Part shown: piece by piece, positions 46,639 through 58,570 of the stretch | How the letters are laid out: each line of letters begins with the position of its first letter | Position numbering within the stretch: position 1 is the first letter of the stretch | Origin: Juglans regia | Lineage: Eukaryota; Streptophyta; Magnoliopsida; Fagales; Juglandaceae | Assembly (NCBI RefSeq): GCF_001411555.2 | Contig: NC_049912.1 | Location: 4,666,317 to 4,730,316, forward strand | DNA length: 64,000 bases | Direction: 5' to 3' | Translations under genes and position numbers: made by a program | Notes under the pieces: generated by a model | What the model was told of the DNA's origin: nothing | The model's database searches: none | Seen by the model: only the letters and a program-made list of their open reading frames with translations

Positions 46639-49513
46639 TGTAACGCCCCGATCCCGAAGGTCCGGAGAGTTAGCTCTTAATACTTAAAATTTATTTAAAT
46701 AACACAACTATAAAATCCAGAAATTCCATAAAATATTAATCCACTTAATCAAACCAAAAATCTAAGTTCCTCTATAGCGACAACAAAGAAATCCCCAATA
46801 ACATAAATTAGAAATTCTCTAAAAACTCGAAAACATCCTCAACTCATCAAAACAAATACCCGAAAAATAAATTAGTTTACTAACTACGACCCTTAAATAA
46901 GCATTTGTACCCTCAGACACTTATTCCACTACGATCATCACACCTTGCTAAACTTTCTACTCTTGTTCTCCAGCTGAATCATCAAAATTATCTGAAAAAT
47001 ATATGGAGATAAGGGGTGAGTTATCAACAACTCAGTAAGCAGAGGACATATACTAGTGTGTAAACATGAGCATTTACAGAAATCAGAATGCAGAACAAAA
47101 TATTTTCTTTCAGAATGCAGAATCAGAATAATGTTTTCAAAATGCAGCGTCAAAACATGTTACCAAAAATATCAGAGCGATAGTTCGAAAATATTCATAA
47201 TCAAAATCCCTTTGGCATAGCATAAACTAAAACATCACATCTTATCTTGTCATATCAGAACAAATACCATGTTTAACCCCCGTGGTAGGATTGTGCAAAC
47301 CCCGATAGCTAACCGAGCAGAAACAGAATGTGAATCTTCCCCTTATTCATTCTCGGAGCCCCGAGTGTGCACATAGGAAAGACCACGCAGAAAACCACTT
47401 TGTTTCCAAAGTGGGTGCACCAGAAACAGAAAAGTTGGTACCAACCCAAACAGAGGCCACAGTTTTACACCCATGGTGAGGTCAGAATGGAACAGAAACA
47501 GAAACAGAATATTATGCCAGAGGTTTTCAGAAATCACATCAGAGTACAGAAAATCTTCAGAACAGAACAAAAATCATATCACAACATAATTTATGCACAA
47601 ATTTCATATTCGCTCTATTTTTTCAAAGTTCAGAAACAGAATGTCAGAAATAAGCTCATGTCTACACCAGTCATGACAGATAATAATTTCTTCTTAAACA
47701 GAATCTCAAGAGTAATGCAAAACAAATAGCTGAGGCAGTTCAAATTTCTTTTCAACATCAAATATGTATATTTTCCAAAAATAATCTCAGCTCATTTTAT
47801 TTTAAATGCAAAGTCTAGCATAGGAATCCCGCTTACCTGAACTTCTTAGCTTTTTCGAAATTCCTCAAAAATGTCGAACAATAATTAATCGTCACCTATA
47901 AAATAATCACGTAATTCTCATAAATATCCAATTAATCACGTATTTCGATATTTAATCCTAAGCTTATAAAATAATCTATTTAATTCCTCAAAACCTAAAA
48001 TTACCACTCATCACTTTCTGAAATCGTCAATGCTAATTTTAATACTATGACTAAAACATTTAAAAGTCAGACCTATTTACTAATGAAAACAACTTATGAA
48101 GCTTACTACTAAGTAATATAATTATCCCAAAATATTTTAAAATAAACCATGACTATTTTTAAATAAACTAAATCATATCTAAAGTGTAAAAACAATATTA
48201 CTCCAATATTATATACTCTTAACATAAATCTTTACTTAATAACATATTAAAAATAGTTTTCTATAATCATAATTAAATAACAGTGTACTAATACATAATA
48301 AAAAAAATAAAAGCCCACTTATATAACATGCAGTAAAGGGCATTACGGTAATTCACTTAATTCCTTGCAAACTAACCAAAACAAAACCTACGTAAATTGA
48401 AAACATGCACGGCGGAAACTACCCAAGGGAAAATCGAGGCTCGACGGGCTGGCTGGAGGGACTGCAGTGGTGCGGCAGAAGAGCAGGAGCGTGGCGAAGC
48501 TTCCGTCGAGCAGCGCTGGGCATGAGACAAAGAGAGGGAGAGGTGAGCGAGAGAGAGCGGAGAGAAAGGAGGGAGTAACCGAGGGAGGTACTCACCGTGA
48601 GGGTGCTACGACAGGGGTGGCTTGACGGTGTTCGGCGCCCTTATCCGCGCGGGTGGCGACGGCCTGGAGTGGCTGGAGCGGTGCGGTGCAGTGCAGTGGT
48701 CCAGTGGATGGGACTCTGTTTCAGGAGGCCAAAAACAGGGGAAAAAGCTATTGAGTCTTCCGTGAGAGGGGTGGCTCGCGGTGGTGGCTTTCGTGAGGCG
48801 GGATCACCACGCAGTGGAGCTCTCGGTGGAGGGTGAGTGCAGTGACTTATGGTGGTTGGACAACTGTGTTTTTCGGATGTCACAAATGGTGGAAGTCAAG
48901 GCGTGAAACAGAGGCTTCACGGGCGCTGGTGGCAGCTTCGTCTGGCTGGGCACGGTTGGGGTGGTGAACTAAGAGAGGCTGAGGTACAGACGCGGACGGT
49001 GCTTGGCGGCGTCGCGGCACGCGGATAAGCTTTGGGGTGCTGCACGACTCGGGGTGCGAGGAACCGAGGGGATGGAGGCTGAGGAGGAAAAGGCTTAGGA
49101 GGAAAAACTGGGCTATGGTTCCGCGTGGGAGGGCAGCGGCGTGAGCTATCTTCACATACATATATATATATATATATATATGTAGGTGGATGAACAAGAA
49201 AGGAAAACCCGAGAGAAGTAGAAGTGTGTGTGCATGCATACCGTGAACGAATGCGTGCGTGTATGCATGCTGTGCGACGGAAAAAAAAAAAAAACCGTGC
49301 GAAAAAAATAAAATAGACGGAAAGAGAAGGAATTAAAAATGAAACATGCGGGAAAGAAATAAAAAAAATAAACTGCCAAGATCTCCAAATTAAAGGGAAA
49401 AAAAAAATCGTTACTCAAATTCGTAAAATAAAAACTTAAAATACCAAGTTCAAATAAATAAATAAATAAAAATCTAAAGTCCAACTATACCAATTTTGGG
49501 TCCGGGTGCTACA
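46639..49513 (+). mobile_element. 2,875-bp solo LTR inserted in a kinase exon
   Basis: Starts TGTAACGCCCCGATCCC and ends GGGTCCGGGTGCTACA, with perfect CTAAA target duplications (46,634-46,638 and 49,514-49,518). Removing it restores a continuous exon. No gag, pol, primer-binding site or second LTR. Internal layout: hairpin at 47,018, CAGAA-rich segment (47.1-47.7 kb), CTTACCTGAACTTC (47.83 kb), AT-rich stretch, GC-rich segment (48.4-49.1 kb), TA microsatellite (49,157-49,183). Confidence 0.92.
47018..47039 (+). other. Conserved LTR hairpin plus AGTAAG (instance 4)
   Basis: GAGTT-ATCAAC-AACTC followed by AGTAAG, about 380 bp inside the LTR. Confidence 0.6.
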
Positions 49514-50568
49514 CTAAAATTGCAGAAGCTACTCAAGGATTTCATGAATCCCAGAAAATTGGACAAGGAGGATATGGCAACATTTATATAGGTCGCCTAC
49601 AAACTGAGGTAGCTATAAAGATGTTAAATTCTCATGGCTCCCAAGGCCCCCAAGAGTTCCAGATGGAGGTTTGTATATGCATTAATTGAAAAACACTGGA
49701 GTAGTTTAGATCTGAAAAATATTTTACTTAAATAAGTTAGCATGTTTGGAGAAATTTTCAATACGAAAGTTTTGAAAAGGTATCAATGAGAGTATTTTGA
49801 TCTCAAAAACTTTGGTTGAATAATTTGATCTTAAATTTAATATTGATTGTATACGTATATATCAGGTTAATGTATTGGGTCAGTTGAGGCACCCCAATCT
49901 TGTGAAACTCATTGGATCTTGCCCCGAAGCTTTTGCACTCATCTATGAATGTCTTCCTAATGGAAGTCTTGAAGATCGACTCAAATGCAAGGACAACACT
50001 CCTCCATTGTCATGGCAAACTCGACTACGGATTGCCACAGAGTTATGCTCTGTCATCGTGTATCTTCATTCCAGTATTCGACCTCACACAATAGTGCATG
50101 GAGATTTGAAACCAGCCAATATTCTCCTTGATTCCAACTTTGTATGTAAACTTGGTGACTTTGGAATTTGCCGAGTGTTAAGCCGCGGTCAAAGTTCAAG
50201 TGACAGTGTAACAGTGTCATAACACTATCCCAAAGGGAACCGTGCCTTACTTAGATCCTGAATTTTACCAAACAGGAATTCTTACTGTGAAGTCAGATGT
50301 TTACTCCTTTGGAATCATTTTACTGCAATTGTTGACAGGGAAATCACCACCCTATTCTATAGTAGATGATGTCAACGCTGCCTTACTTGAAGGCAATTTT
50401 GAATCCCTTTTGGATCCTTCGGCTGGACGTTGGCCATTTGAGGTTGCTCTATGTTTGGCTGAATTGGCACTGACGTGTTCTGACAAAGACAGAAAAAAGA
50501 GACCAGATCTTGGGACAGTTGTGTTGGAGCTACTCGAATCATTAAGGGATCCAGCAGGAGGTACTTGA

Positions 50569-51215
50569 AAGGATTACCCACCAAGTTGGAGCTTGGCTAT
50601 AAATAATTAAATGTTTTGGTATTTGTAGGTGAGAGTCTATTCTTGCAGGAATATGGATGTTTGAGTGGTATTTGTAGGTGAGAGTCTATTCTAAAATTCC
50701 ATTGAACTTATGAGTTGTTTGAATAATATTTTCCTTTTCCAAAATATTTTTGGATAGTATTGCTATACAATAAGCCAGAAATCTTCAAACAAAAATAGAG
50801 AAGTTTTCATAAACTAATTAGCTAGATCTTTAAATACTCACATTTCTGATCTGATTTTTTTTTTTTTTTAAGTAAAATTTATAGAGAATTTTTCAAAAAC
50901 CTGCAAAAAGCTAATTAAGATCTCGAAATACTTATACCTTTATGGTTTTGTCTTTGGTTTACATGATAATTATGACCTTGCATTTTTAATCAGTCATAAG
51001 AAACTCCATTTTCCTTTTTTCCTTCATCTGTGCTGGTGTGAGTTTATGGGCCGATGGGGATATATAGTTTCTCTTTTGTTGGGTTGGTTCAAGTCTTTGG
51101 AATTGGAGAAGGGTGTGTTGGGTCCTTTGTCAAGGTATTGATTAACGTTCTTCTATTGACCATAACACATGCTCTTCCTTTATGGATGAATTTAGCTGCG
51201 GCGCCATTCCAGTTA
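50569..51215 (+). repeat. Duplicated kinase 3' flank, copy B
   Basis: Matches 277-1,043 with gaps. A local duplication of GGTGAGAGTCTATTCT occurs at 50,628 and 50,677. It lacks the AGCTAGCTAGTTGGC block present in copies A and C. The match ends near GGCGCCATTCC. Confidence 0.8.
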
Positions 51216-52297
51216 TTTTCCTCGAGGGTCTGGAGAGTTAACTCATATTACTAGATAATCAACTCCAACGTTACTAATACTCTTCCAAAAGTCTTTTGTG
51301 ATAAGATAAAATTTTCTGGCGATCAAAGTCTATTACAAAATTTTTTAAAAAAATTGCACTAAATCATCACTGAGAAGTCTTCTACAAGACATACACAAAA
51401 TAAAAAGGCTATTCACTCAATCTTCTCTGTGGACCATTACACAGCTTGAATTAATTCTGATGCAATCCGTGTGCAACATGAACCCATCTTGGAGGAGATG
51501 AGTCCAAGTGAGGTGAATAAATCTGAAACAAAAGTAGGTATCAATAATTCAGTGGTTAGAGCAAAACACTTCTTTTCACAACTTCTTTGCAATTGATCAA
51601 CAAACCATCAACCAGATTTATTATAATCTAACAAATGGTTAAAACTAAAAGGAGAAGAAGAAATAAACTCCAATTCACATAGCCAAGCAGCATAGAGATG
51701 ACTAAGCCCGTTTAAGCCAGCAAGTTGGTGCTGCATCATCTTCCCTTGTATACCTGAAGATCTTAATCAGCCATTGAAAAGTTAATGTATAACATAACAG
51801 ACCAAATCAAATGCTGCATCTATATATATAATGCAGCTAGCACAGGTGGCTCGTTATACCATATGCAGCATATATTTACTAAAATAGAGATGCCATTGAT
51901 CTTTAATTTGGTCTCTGTTGAGCCATATACTTACTTTAAAAAAACATGTAACCAACAACAAAAGCCACATCCATATAATCTACAAAAGAACTATCCATTA
52001 AAAATGCAAAATCATTGGATATGCAAGGAATGATACTTATAATTAGATTGTTACCTCCATATGTAAACCCCACATTACAATCCAAATACCCACAAGCAGT
52101 AATACTTTTTGCTTCCAAAAAACAATGAGTATATAGAAAAACATGACAAAAAACTCACCTCAATTAGATCATCAAGCTTCCCACATCATTCTCATCTGCC
52201 AATGATGCAAATTTTATGAATGGATGGTCATGAGGAGATAAATCAATCAGACATTGCTATTTTCATCTTTTTTACGGGCTTCCCGGCCAACTATTTC
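51216..52297. other. Unclassified non-coding DNA
   Basis: AT-rich, with no recognised gene or element; an 82-codon frame at 51,785-52,033 has no recognisable motif. Confidence 0.4.
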
Positions 52298-52488
52298 AGA
52301 GCCAATTCTGTGACAATAGTATTGTATCTTTAGGCACAAGAGTTCTAGCAAAGCAAAAATACATGATGGAGCAAGCGCTTCCATAGTGTCGTTATGAGCA
52401 ATGATATACTTACAACTCTTTTAAAACTATTGTAGCATATAAATCAAAAAAATTTTTGTATTTTTAATGACGTTGCACTATTATATTA
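52298..52488. repeat. Dispersed repeat, copy 1
   Basis: From TTTCAGAGCCAATTCTGTGA to AATGACGTTGCAC it matches 63,818-64,000 with scattered differences. Confidence 0.8.
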
Positions 52489-52525
52489 GTAGGTTGTAAA
52501 AGAGTTGTAAGTATACCATTATTTA
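52398..52525. mobile_element. Small MITE
   Basis: Inverted ends AATGATATACTTACAACTC and, from the right, AATGGTATACTTACAACTC. About 130 bp, AT-rich, no coding. A partial copy is at the right edge of the window. Confidence 0.65.
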
Positions 52526-52754
52526 ATTTCCTTTTTAGCACCACGGATGAGAGATTCCACATTAGTCAAAACGGTTTTTAGCAATGCTTCTTTGTTGTTT
52601 TTATTGGGCTTCCTATGTTCGAAACCAAAATTTATATACATAATAAATAAATCAATCAGAAAAATGAGAAGCTTTTAAAAGAATGAGACTTAAAAGAAAA
52701 TATCTTTAACGAAAAGCAAAGTGAAGAAAACCCCAACTCGAATGCCTAACAAAA

Positions 52755-54174
52755 TGTCACTAAAGGGGATAAAAGCCCAGATAAACAAGCCCAGCCATCA
52801 AAGGGCCCCTATTAGAAAACAACAAAATGAGAGAGGAAGAAGAGATAAAGAAGAGACAAGGAGGGGGCAAGAAAAAAGAATGTAAGAGGGAAAAGAAGGA
52901 GGTGACGGAAAGGAAAAGAAAAGGAGAAAGGGGGGAAAACAAGTGAGGCATGCAAGTGAGGACTGGAATAAAGTTGTCATTCCTCATCACTCCCAAGGCT
53001 AGGATAAAAAGGAATTGGACCGGACAAGGAGGGGACTTCTTTACCTTCTTCAACCTATGACGAGAGCTCCAGAGACAAAGATCTTCTCCATAAAATAATT
53101 CTCCAGCTCCATTGCACAAAGAGAAATGAGAGAACATGAGAGACTAAAGCACATATTATAATGGATTTTCCCTTCAAACGACCCGTGGACGTAGACCCAG
53201 TGCGAACCACGTAAATCTATATCTTCATCTCCATTGATATTTCCTGCATTTACTTTCCTATTCACTGCTATGGATGTATGTACGATCATCGTACCGCACT
53301 CTGGACCACTACTAGAGGCTCTATACCACTCCGATTGAGGTCCGAAACGCTACCGTGGGCTAGGAATAATTCCTTCTCCTATTCTAGCATGTTGTGCAAT
53401 TTTTGGTAGCAACTAAGGGTGTCAAATCGTGTTAACGGGTCGTATTCGTATCGTGTCAATGTATGTACATTACACTTAACGGGTCAACACGAACACGACC
53501 CGTTAAGGATTTCGTGTCAAAATTCCAAACCCGAACACGACACGATAAGATAACGGGTTGACACGACACAACCCGTTATGACCCGTTAATGAATAAGAAA
53601 TAAATTGACACGACATAACACGACACGACCCGTTCCGTTTCAACCCGTTTACGTTAATGGGTTGGACATACACGATACGACACGACACGACCCGTTTGAC
53701 TTAATTGATTTTATATAAATATTTAAATATAAATAATATCTATAAAAAATAAAAAACTAACTACAAGTCTAAAATTACAATCCAAACAAATATGATCCAC
53801 ACAATTTATAATAATATTCATTATTAAAATTACATCCCAAATGTAATAGACAAAACATACAATGTATATATATTAATATTACAATCTCAAATATAATAAA
53901 AAATTAAAAACACAGATCTAAACAAATTTAGAACTTGAAGAAGGAAGTGGAACGTCCTCCCTACCCTTTAGGTCTAAGGGTATAAAGGTAAATTTAATTT
54001 TTTAACGGGTCATAACGGGTTGACCCGTTAGTGACCCGTTAAGCAATCGTGTCTTAACGGGTCAACCCGTTTTGACCCGAACCCATTAAGGCTAAACCCT
54101 AACCCGCTTTTATCGTGTCGTGTTCGTGTTGGGTTAACAGGTTGTGTCACATATTGCCACCCCTAGCAGCAACA
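52755..54174 (+). mobile_element. Gypsy-like LTR interrupted by a hAT MITE
   Basis: Starts TGTCACTAAAGGGG. An R-U5 phrase ACCACGTAAATCTATATC lies at 53,207, and it ends at GCAACA followed by CTATGCATCGTCTGTGGGAT, which resembles the CGTCTGTGGGA primer-binding site of Gypsy/TRIM-type elements. It is about 660 bp without the nested element. The start is inferred and less certain than the end. Confidence 0.6.
53414..54165. mobile_element. 752-bp hAT-type MITE
   Basis: Starts TAAGGGTGTCAAATCGTG and ends TATTGCCACCCCTA; 8-bp flanks GTAGCAAC (53,406-53,413) and GCAGCAAC (54,166-54,173) differ at one base. Subterminal words AACGGGT and CACGACACGA are abundant at both ends in both orientations, as expected for transposase-binding sites. 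No coding capacity. Confidence 0.9.
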
Positions 54175-57100
54175 CTATGCATCGTCTGTGGGATTTGATT
54201 TATTTCCAGCACAAAAACTTGAAGGAGGATGATTTCCTGACTTCCGAAATCGTCTGCCAATGATTAGGTAAGATTCCTCCATGATTTTATTGCTTTCATA
54301 GCACTGTTAAAATGAGCGAGATTACCTTACTCACCCATACAACTAGGAGCATAATACACCTAAATGCACGCATTGTGCACATGCCACACATGCACCTAGC
54401 ATTTCACACACGAAAACACCTTCTCGCCTTAGGCACTGTGCACTTGGATTATGCACATGGGCACAGACTAGGGGTGCACTGTGCACTTAAATGCTACATG
54501 GGCCGTCGGTGCCTTCTGCAGGCTCCGCAGTGGTCCCTGTGGAGGCGGCCTCCGCCATGCGACCACATGCACGAGATTGCACGTGGTCGAGACTACTCGA
54601 CCATGACCCAGCTATGGCCCAACAGGGCCGCCAGTGGCCACCAAGTGGACTACCGGTATAATCTGTCTCCGACTGGGTGGTCCCAAACTACCCCACACGA
54701 AGTAGGTCTCTGCCATTCGACCACGTGCACATGATTGCACATGGTCAAGACTACTTTCCACGACCCAGTTGTGGCCCAGTAGGGGCGCCAGCGGCCACCA
54801 TTTGGACTGTCGGCGTCATTTGTTTCCAACGGGGTGACCACCCCCCACAAAGGCAGCCTCTGCCATGCGACCACGTGCACAGGATTGCAAGTGGTCAAAA
54901 CCATTCGGCTCGGCCTAGCTATGGCATGGCAAGGGTGCCAATAGCTATTGTGTACACCACTGGTGAATGTAGGCACAATGCGAATCACGTAAATCTATAT
55001 CTCCATCTCCATTGATATTTCCAGCATTTACTTTCTTATTCACTGCTATGGATGTACGTACGATCACCATACAACACTCTAGACCGTTAAAGGAGGCTCC
55101 AAACCACTCCAATTGAGGCCAGAAACGCCACTATGGGCAGGGAATAATTCATTCTCATATTCTAGCATGTTGTGTGATTTTTGGCAGTAACATTTTGCAT
55201 CGTCTATGGGATTCGATTTATTTCCTACACAGAAATTTGAAGGAGAAGGATTTCCTGGCTTCCGAAATCATCTGCCAATGATTAGATAAGCTTTCTCCAT
55301 TATTTTATTGCTTTCATAGCACTGTTAAAATGGGAATACCTTACTTGCCCATACAACTAGGTGCATAACACACTTAAACGCACACATTGTGCACGTGGCA
55401 CACATGCACCTAGCATTACACACACGAAAACACCTTATTGCCATGGGCATTGTGCACTTGGATTATGCACATGGGCACAGACCAAGGGTGTACTGTACAC
55501 TTAAATGCTACATGGGCTCTCGGCGCCTTCTGCCGCCTCTACAGTGGTCCCTAACTACCCCCGTTGTGAAGGCGACTTCTTCCATGTGACCACATGCACG
55601 GGATTGCAAGTGGTCGAGACTACTCGGTCACGACCCAGCTATGGCCCAACAGGGGCACCAACGACCACCATGTGGACTGCCGATGTAATCTGTCTTTGAC
55701 TAGGTGGTCCCAGACTACCCCACCGGGACGCGACCTTCACCATTCGACCATGTGCATGAGATTGCACGTGGTCAAGACTACTTTCCATGACTCAGCTATG
55801 GCCCAACAAGGGAGCCAATGTCATATGTTTCCAACAGAGTGGTCCCCGACCACCCCCCACAAAGGCAGCCTTTGCCATGCAACCATGTGCACAGGATTAC
55901 AAGTGGTCGAGACCACTTACACAGCGGGCAACGGCTGCATATTGTTGTGCACCCAAAGGAGCCTTTCCTGTGGCGTATGTGGGCAGGAAAGGCCATTAAC
56001 AGCCATCACTAGCCCAATCGGCAATCTCTGTCGCTGGCAGGGTATCCTTATGCCCGCTCAGCCACCCCTTGCTTAGCCATTCAAGTAGGCAACCATCCTG
56101 CGATGCATGAAGGCGGGTAGCCATGCCCAGCCTAAGCCTGCTCGACCAAGTCTCCTTGGTCACAACTATTCTATGGCCATGCATGAGGGTAACCTTACTC
56201 TACCTACAGACTGGGTGCTCAACCTGAGCAGCTGCTCGGCCTAAGCACCTACTCGGCTTAAGCACTGCTTGACCTGAGGACCACTTGCTCAGTCTGAGCC
56301 ACCGACTGCTTTCTTGAAAGGTGGTGTTAAAAATGTCATCGTTTCTACTCCAAGCAAAGATGCACCCAGCTACTCAGCCACAAGTTGCACGGGGAAAGTG
56401 TTCTTGCCACCTTTCTCACCACACTAGTTCGTCGGTCACAAGGAGTCTTAGGCTCATTTTGGATACACAAAATTATCTTATCTCATCTCATCATTACAAC
56501 TTTTCTAAACTCCCATATAAAATATAATAAATAATACAATTTTTTTAAATCTAAAAATAAAAATAATATTAAAAAATAATATTCTAATAATATTTTATTC
56601 AACTTTCAATAAAATATCTCATCTCATCTGAACTGCGTAACCAAACGAGATCTTACTTGCCCAGAATGACGGTCGACCACACAACTCCTCAACAATGTTG
56701 CTCAGACACAGTCCACTAGCCACAAGTTCCTCGGCTACTCTTCTTGGCCATGGGTTCCATGGCCTTAGGGAGCCCGACCCTACCGAATGAAGTCACATGG
56801 CCATAAGAAGATGCCCATCCAATGAGACTTGTCGAGCCACTTGTTGCATGTCCTATGCAATGATTGGTCTACCCACATGGTCAAGCTTATCTCCTGAGCG
56901 ACTTATTTGGTGCTCCACAAATAAGTAAAGAAGGATGTACACTCTTCAGATAGTGCGTCAGTCATCAATAGTCCTGATTCAATAAAACAATCAGAAACCA
57001 ACAATCCCAACCAAGTGAAAATCAGAAACAGCAGCTTCATCGCTTTGGTATTGTCTCTCTCAAAACTTGCTATTTAAATGTGGCTTTTACTAATCAATTT

Positions 57101-57420
57101 GGTTTTTGGAGACTTTTCCCCCCAAAAGACTCCTCGAGGTTCCACAAGAATCCCAGTGATAGCACACTATGGGAATATTCTTTGTTGTAAATCACCAGCA
57201 TGACACGGGATGCCGGCTACTCAGCCCCACTCTGGTACTGCTCGAAAATCTTGAATCCGTCTTCACCAAAATAAATTACTCGGTATCGCGGGCACCCCGG
57301 AACTTCATCATTACCAAAACATGGTTGCCAGCGTTGCTGAGCCCAGTGCACCTCAAACCTTCACCATGCTCTAGCCAAGCAATTCAGGTTTGCAAATCTC
57401 ACATTTGTGATTTAGATTAT
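54175..57420 (+). mobile_element. Non-coding internal region of a Gypsy/LARD-like element
   Basis: Follows the LTR and primer-binding-like site. It contains a duplicated LTR-end plus leader (54,966-55,920 repeats 53,188-54,905) and three subrepeats around GCACGAGATTGCACGTGGTC (54,568, 54,727, 54,877). No protease, RT or integrase motif is found. Long frames (to 160 codons) follow the repeats and show no gag motif I recognise. A LARD (large non-coding LTR derivative) is the best fit. Confidence 0.5.
56451..56650. mobile_element. 200-bp MITE
   Basis: Ends GGCTCATTTTGGATAC and, inverted, TCTCGTTTGGTTACG, flanked by TCTTA on both sides (56,446-56,450 and 56,651-56,655). TCTCATCTCATC near the left is mirrored by ATCTCATCTCATC near the right. 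Confidence 0.7.
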
Positions 57421-57481
57421 TTATGCTAACTAGTTTGGCTTTTTTAGCACGATCAAAGAATCTCCTTCAACAAAAAGCTGA

Positions 57482-57890
57482 GTCACTGGACTTGTCCCGA
57501 ACCAACAGACAAGACAAGTCTCTCGATTGCCCGACCTCTCTCGCACACAAAAATCCAAATCAACAGATTCGCCTCAAAACAACAAGTCGGACAAGTCCCT
57601 TGACTGCCTAACATCTCTCCCGCATTCAAAGCTGAGTCACTCAACCCGCCGTGAACCAATTGGCGGGACAAGTCCCTTTATTGTTGGACCTCTCTCGCGC
57701 ACTCAACGCTGAGTCATTGGACTCACCATGAACCAACAGGAGGGACAAATCCCTTGACTACCCGACCTCTCTCGCGCACACAAAATCCAGTCACTAGACT
57801 CGTTGCAAACCAACAAGCGGGATAAGTCGCTTGACTGCCCAACCTCTCTCGTGCACATAAAAGCTGAGTTGCTGGACTTGCACCTGGACA
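57482..57890. repeat. 77-bp tandem repeat, five units
   Basis: GACAAGTC or a close variant falls at 57,513, 57,590, 57,667, 57,744 and 57,821, exactly 77 bp apart, each followed by a CCGACCTCTCTCGCGCAC variant. The frames here are repeat translations. Confidence 0.9.
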
Positions 57891-58544
57891 ATAATACCAG
57901 CTCAGCCACTTCTCCAAGAAATGCCGAGTGTTTACACTCGTGCCATAACCTCCACTAGTGGTTTACATCCAGGAACAAGCTTTCGAGCTCCACAACCGCC
58001 TCATGTGGGTTACTTTTAGAAACAAGTCGACATGCTCGAAAACAACCTAAGATGGAGACAGGGGGTCGACGGGCTCCATGACCACTTAGTGCGGGTGTGA
58101 CACCCACAGATTCCGCTTGGGATCGGACGGACATTTGAAGCGTCGAGACATGCAACACAAGGTTACCTGCCCTCGTTCATGACATATAAGATACAATATT
58201 TCTAACATACATCTAACATTATGCAATATTCACAGCGGATAATTTTTTTCTTTAGCAATACTATGCACCAAACTAAAATATTCCAAATACTTAAAACATA
58301 CTTCATACTTAACGACATACTAAATAATTAAGATCACAATAATAGTCTATAAGGTTGTGATCAAAAGAGTGCTGGAGATTGAACTCCACAAATACAAGTA
58401 GTAATCTGAGGTAACTATTGTTATACCATCTACGTCGCACCGTCGCTTAGTCGACCATTTCCAGTTGGTCGATTCCTGGTTCTCCTTCAGATCCTATAAC
58501 AAAATCTATTATTCTGGGGGAATGGTAGTTGGGACTACCACAGT

Positions 58545-58570
58545 GAGATTTGATTACAAATCTCAGCAAG
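58545..58570 (+). other. Conserved LTR hairpin plus AGCAAG (instance 5)
   Basis: GAGATTTG-ATTA-CAAATCTC followed by AGCAAG; the longest and fully paired stem (8 bp) of the set. Confidence 0.6.

Larger units (their letters stand above)
45557..50568 (+). pseudogene. U-box-family protein kinase, disrupted (copy B)
   Basis: Five coding segments with GT-AG borders: 45,557-45,965 (Ser-rich linker), 46,115-46,219 and 46,414-46,638 (coiled coil, EEQLQQAMADLKKEALVRQ onward), 49,514-49,668 (glycine loop IGQGGYGNIYIG, Lys in VAIKML), and 49,866-50,568 (Glu-rich start, catalytic IVHGDLKPANILLD with HGD in place of HRD, GDFGI, then PKGTVPYLDPEF and SDVYSFGIILLQLLTG). This domain order matches PUB32/33-like plant kinases, which add an N-terminal USP and a C-terminal U-box ubiquitin-ligase domain; neither is found here. 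A solo LTR splits the third exon in codons SLSK/IAEA, and a one-base insertion near 50,221 creates a TAA and shifts frame before PKGT. It is a pseudogene; residual transcription cannot be judged. Confidence 0.9.

Noticed and set aside
48597..49239. Frames of 79-119 codons on both strands
   Set aside because: GC-rich part of the solo LTR in the kinase exon; no domain, and they overlap each other.
50569..51215. U-box exon after the kinase
   Set aside because: No CPI-box or WL motif in any frame; the segment is non-coding flank shared with copies A and C.
52760..53137. 125-codon minus-strand frame
   Set aside because: Lies in the purine-rich LTR; antisense low complexity gives Phe/Ser/Leu-rich translation.
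57482..57890. Possible CRISPR-like array
   Set aside because: Eukaryotic DNA, 77-bp contiguous units with no unique spacers; an ordinary tandem repeat.
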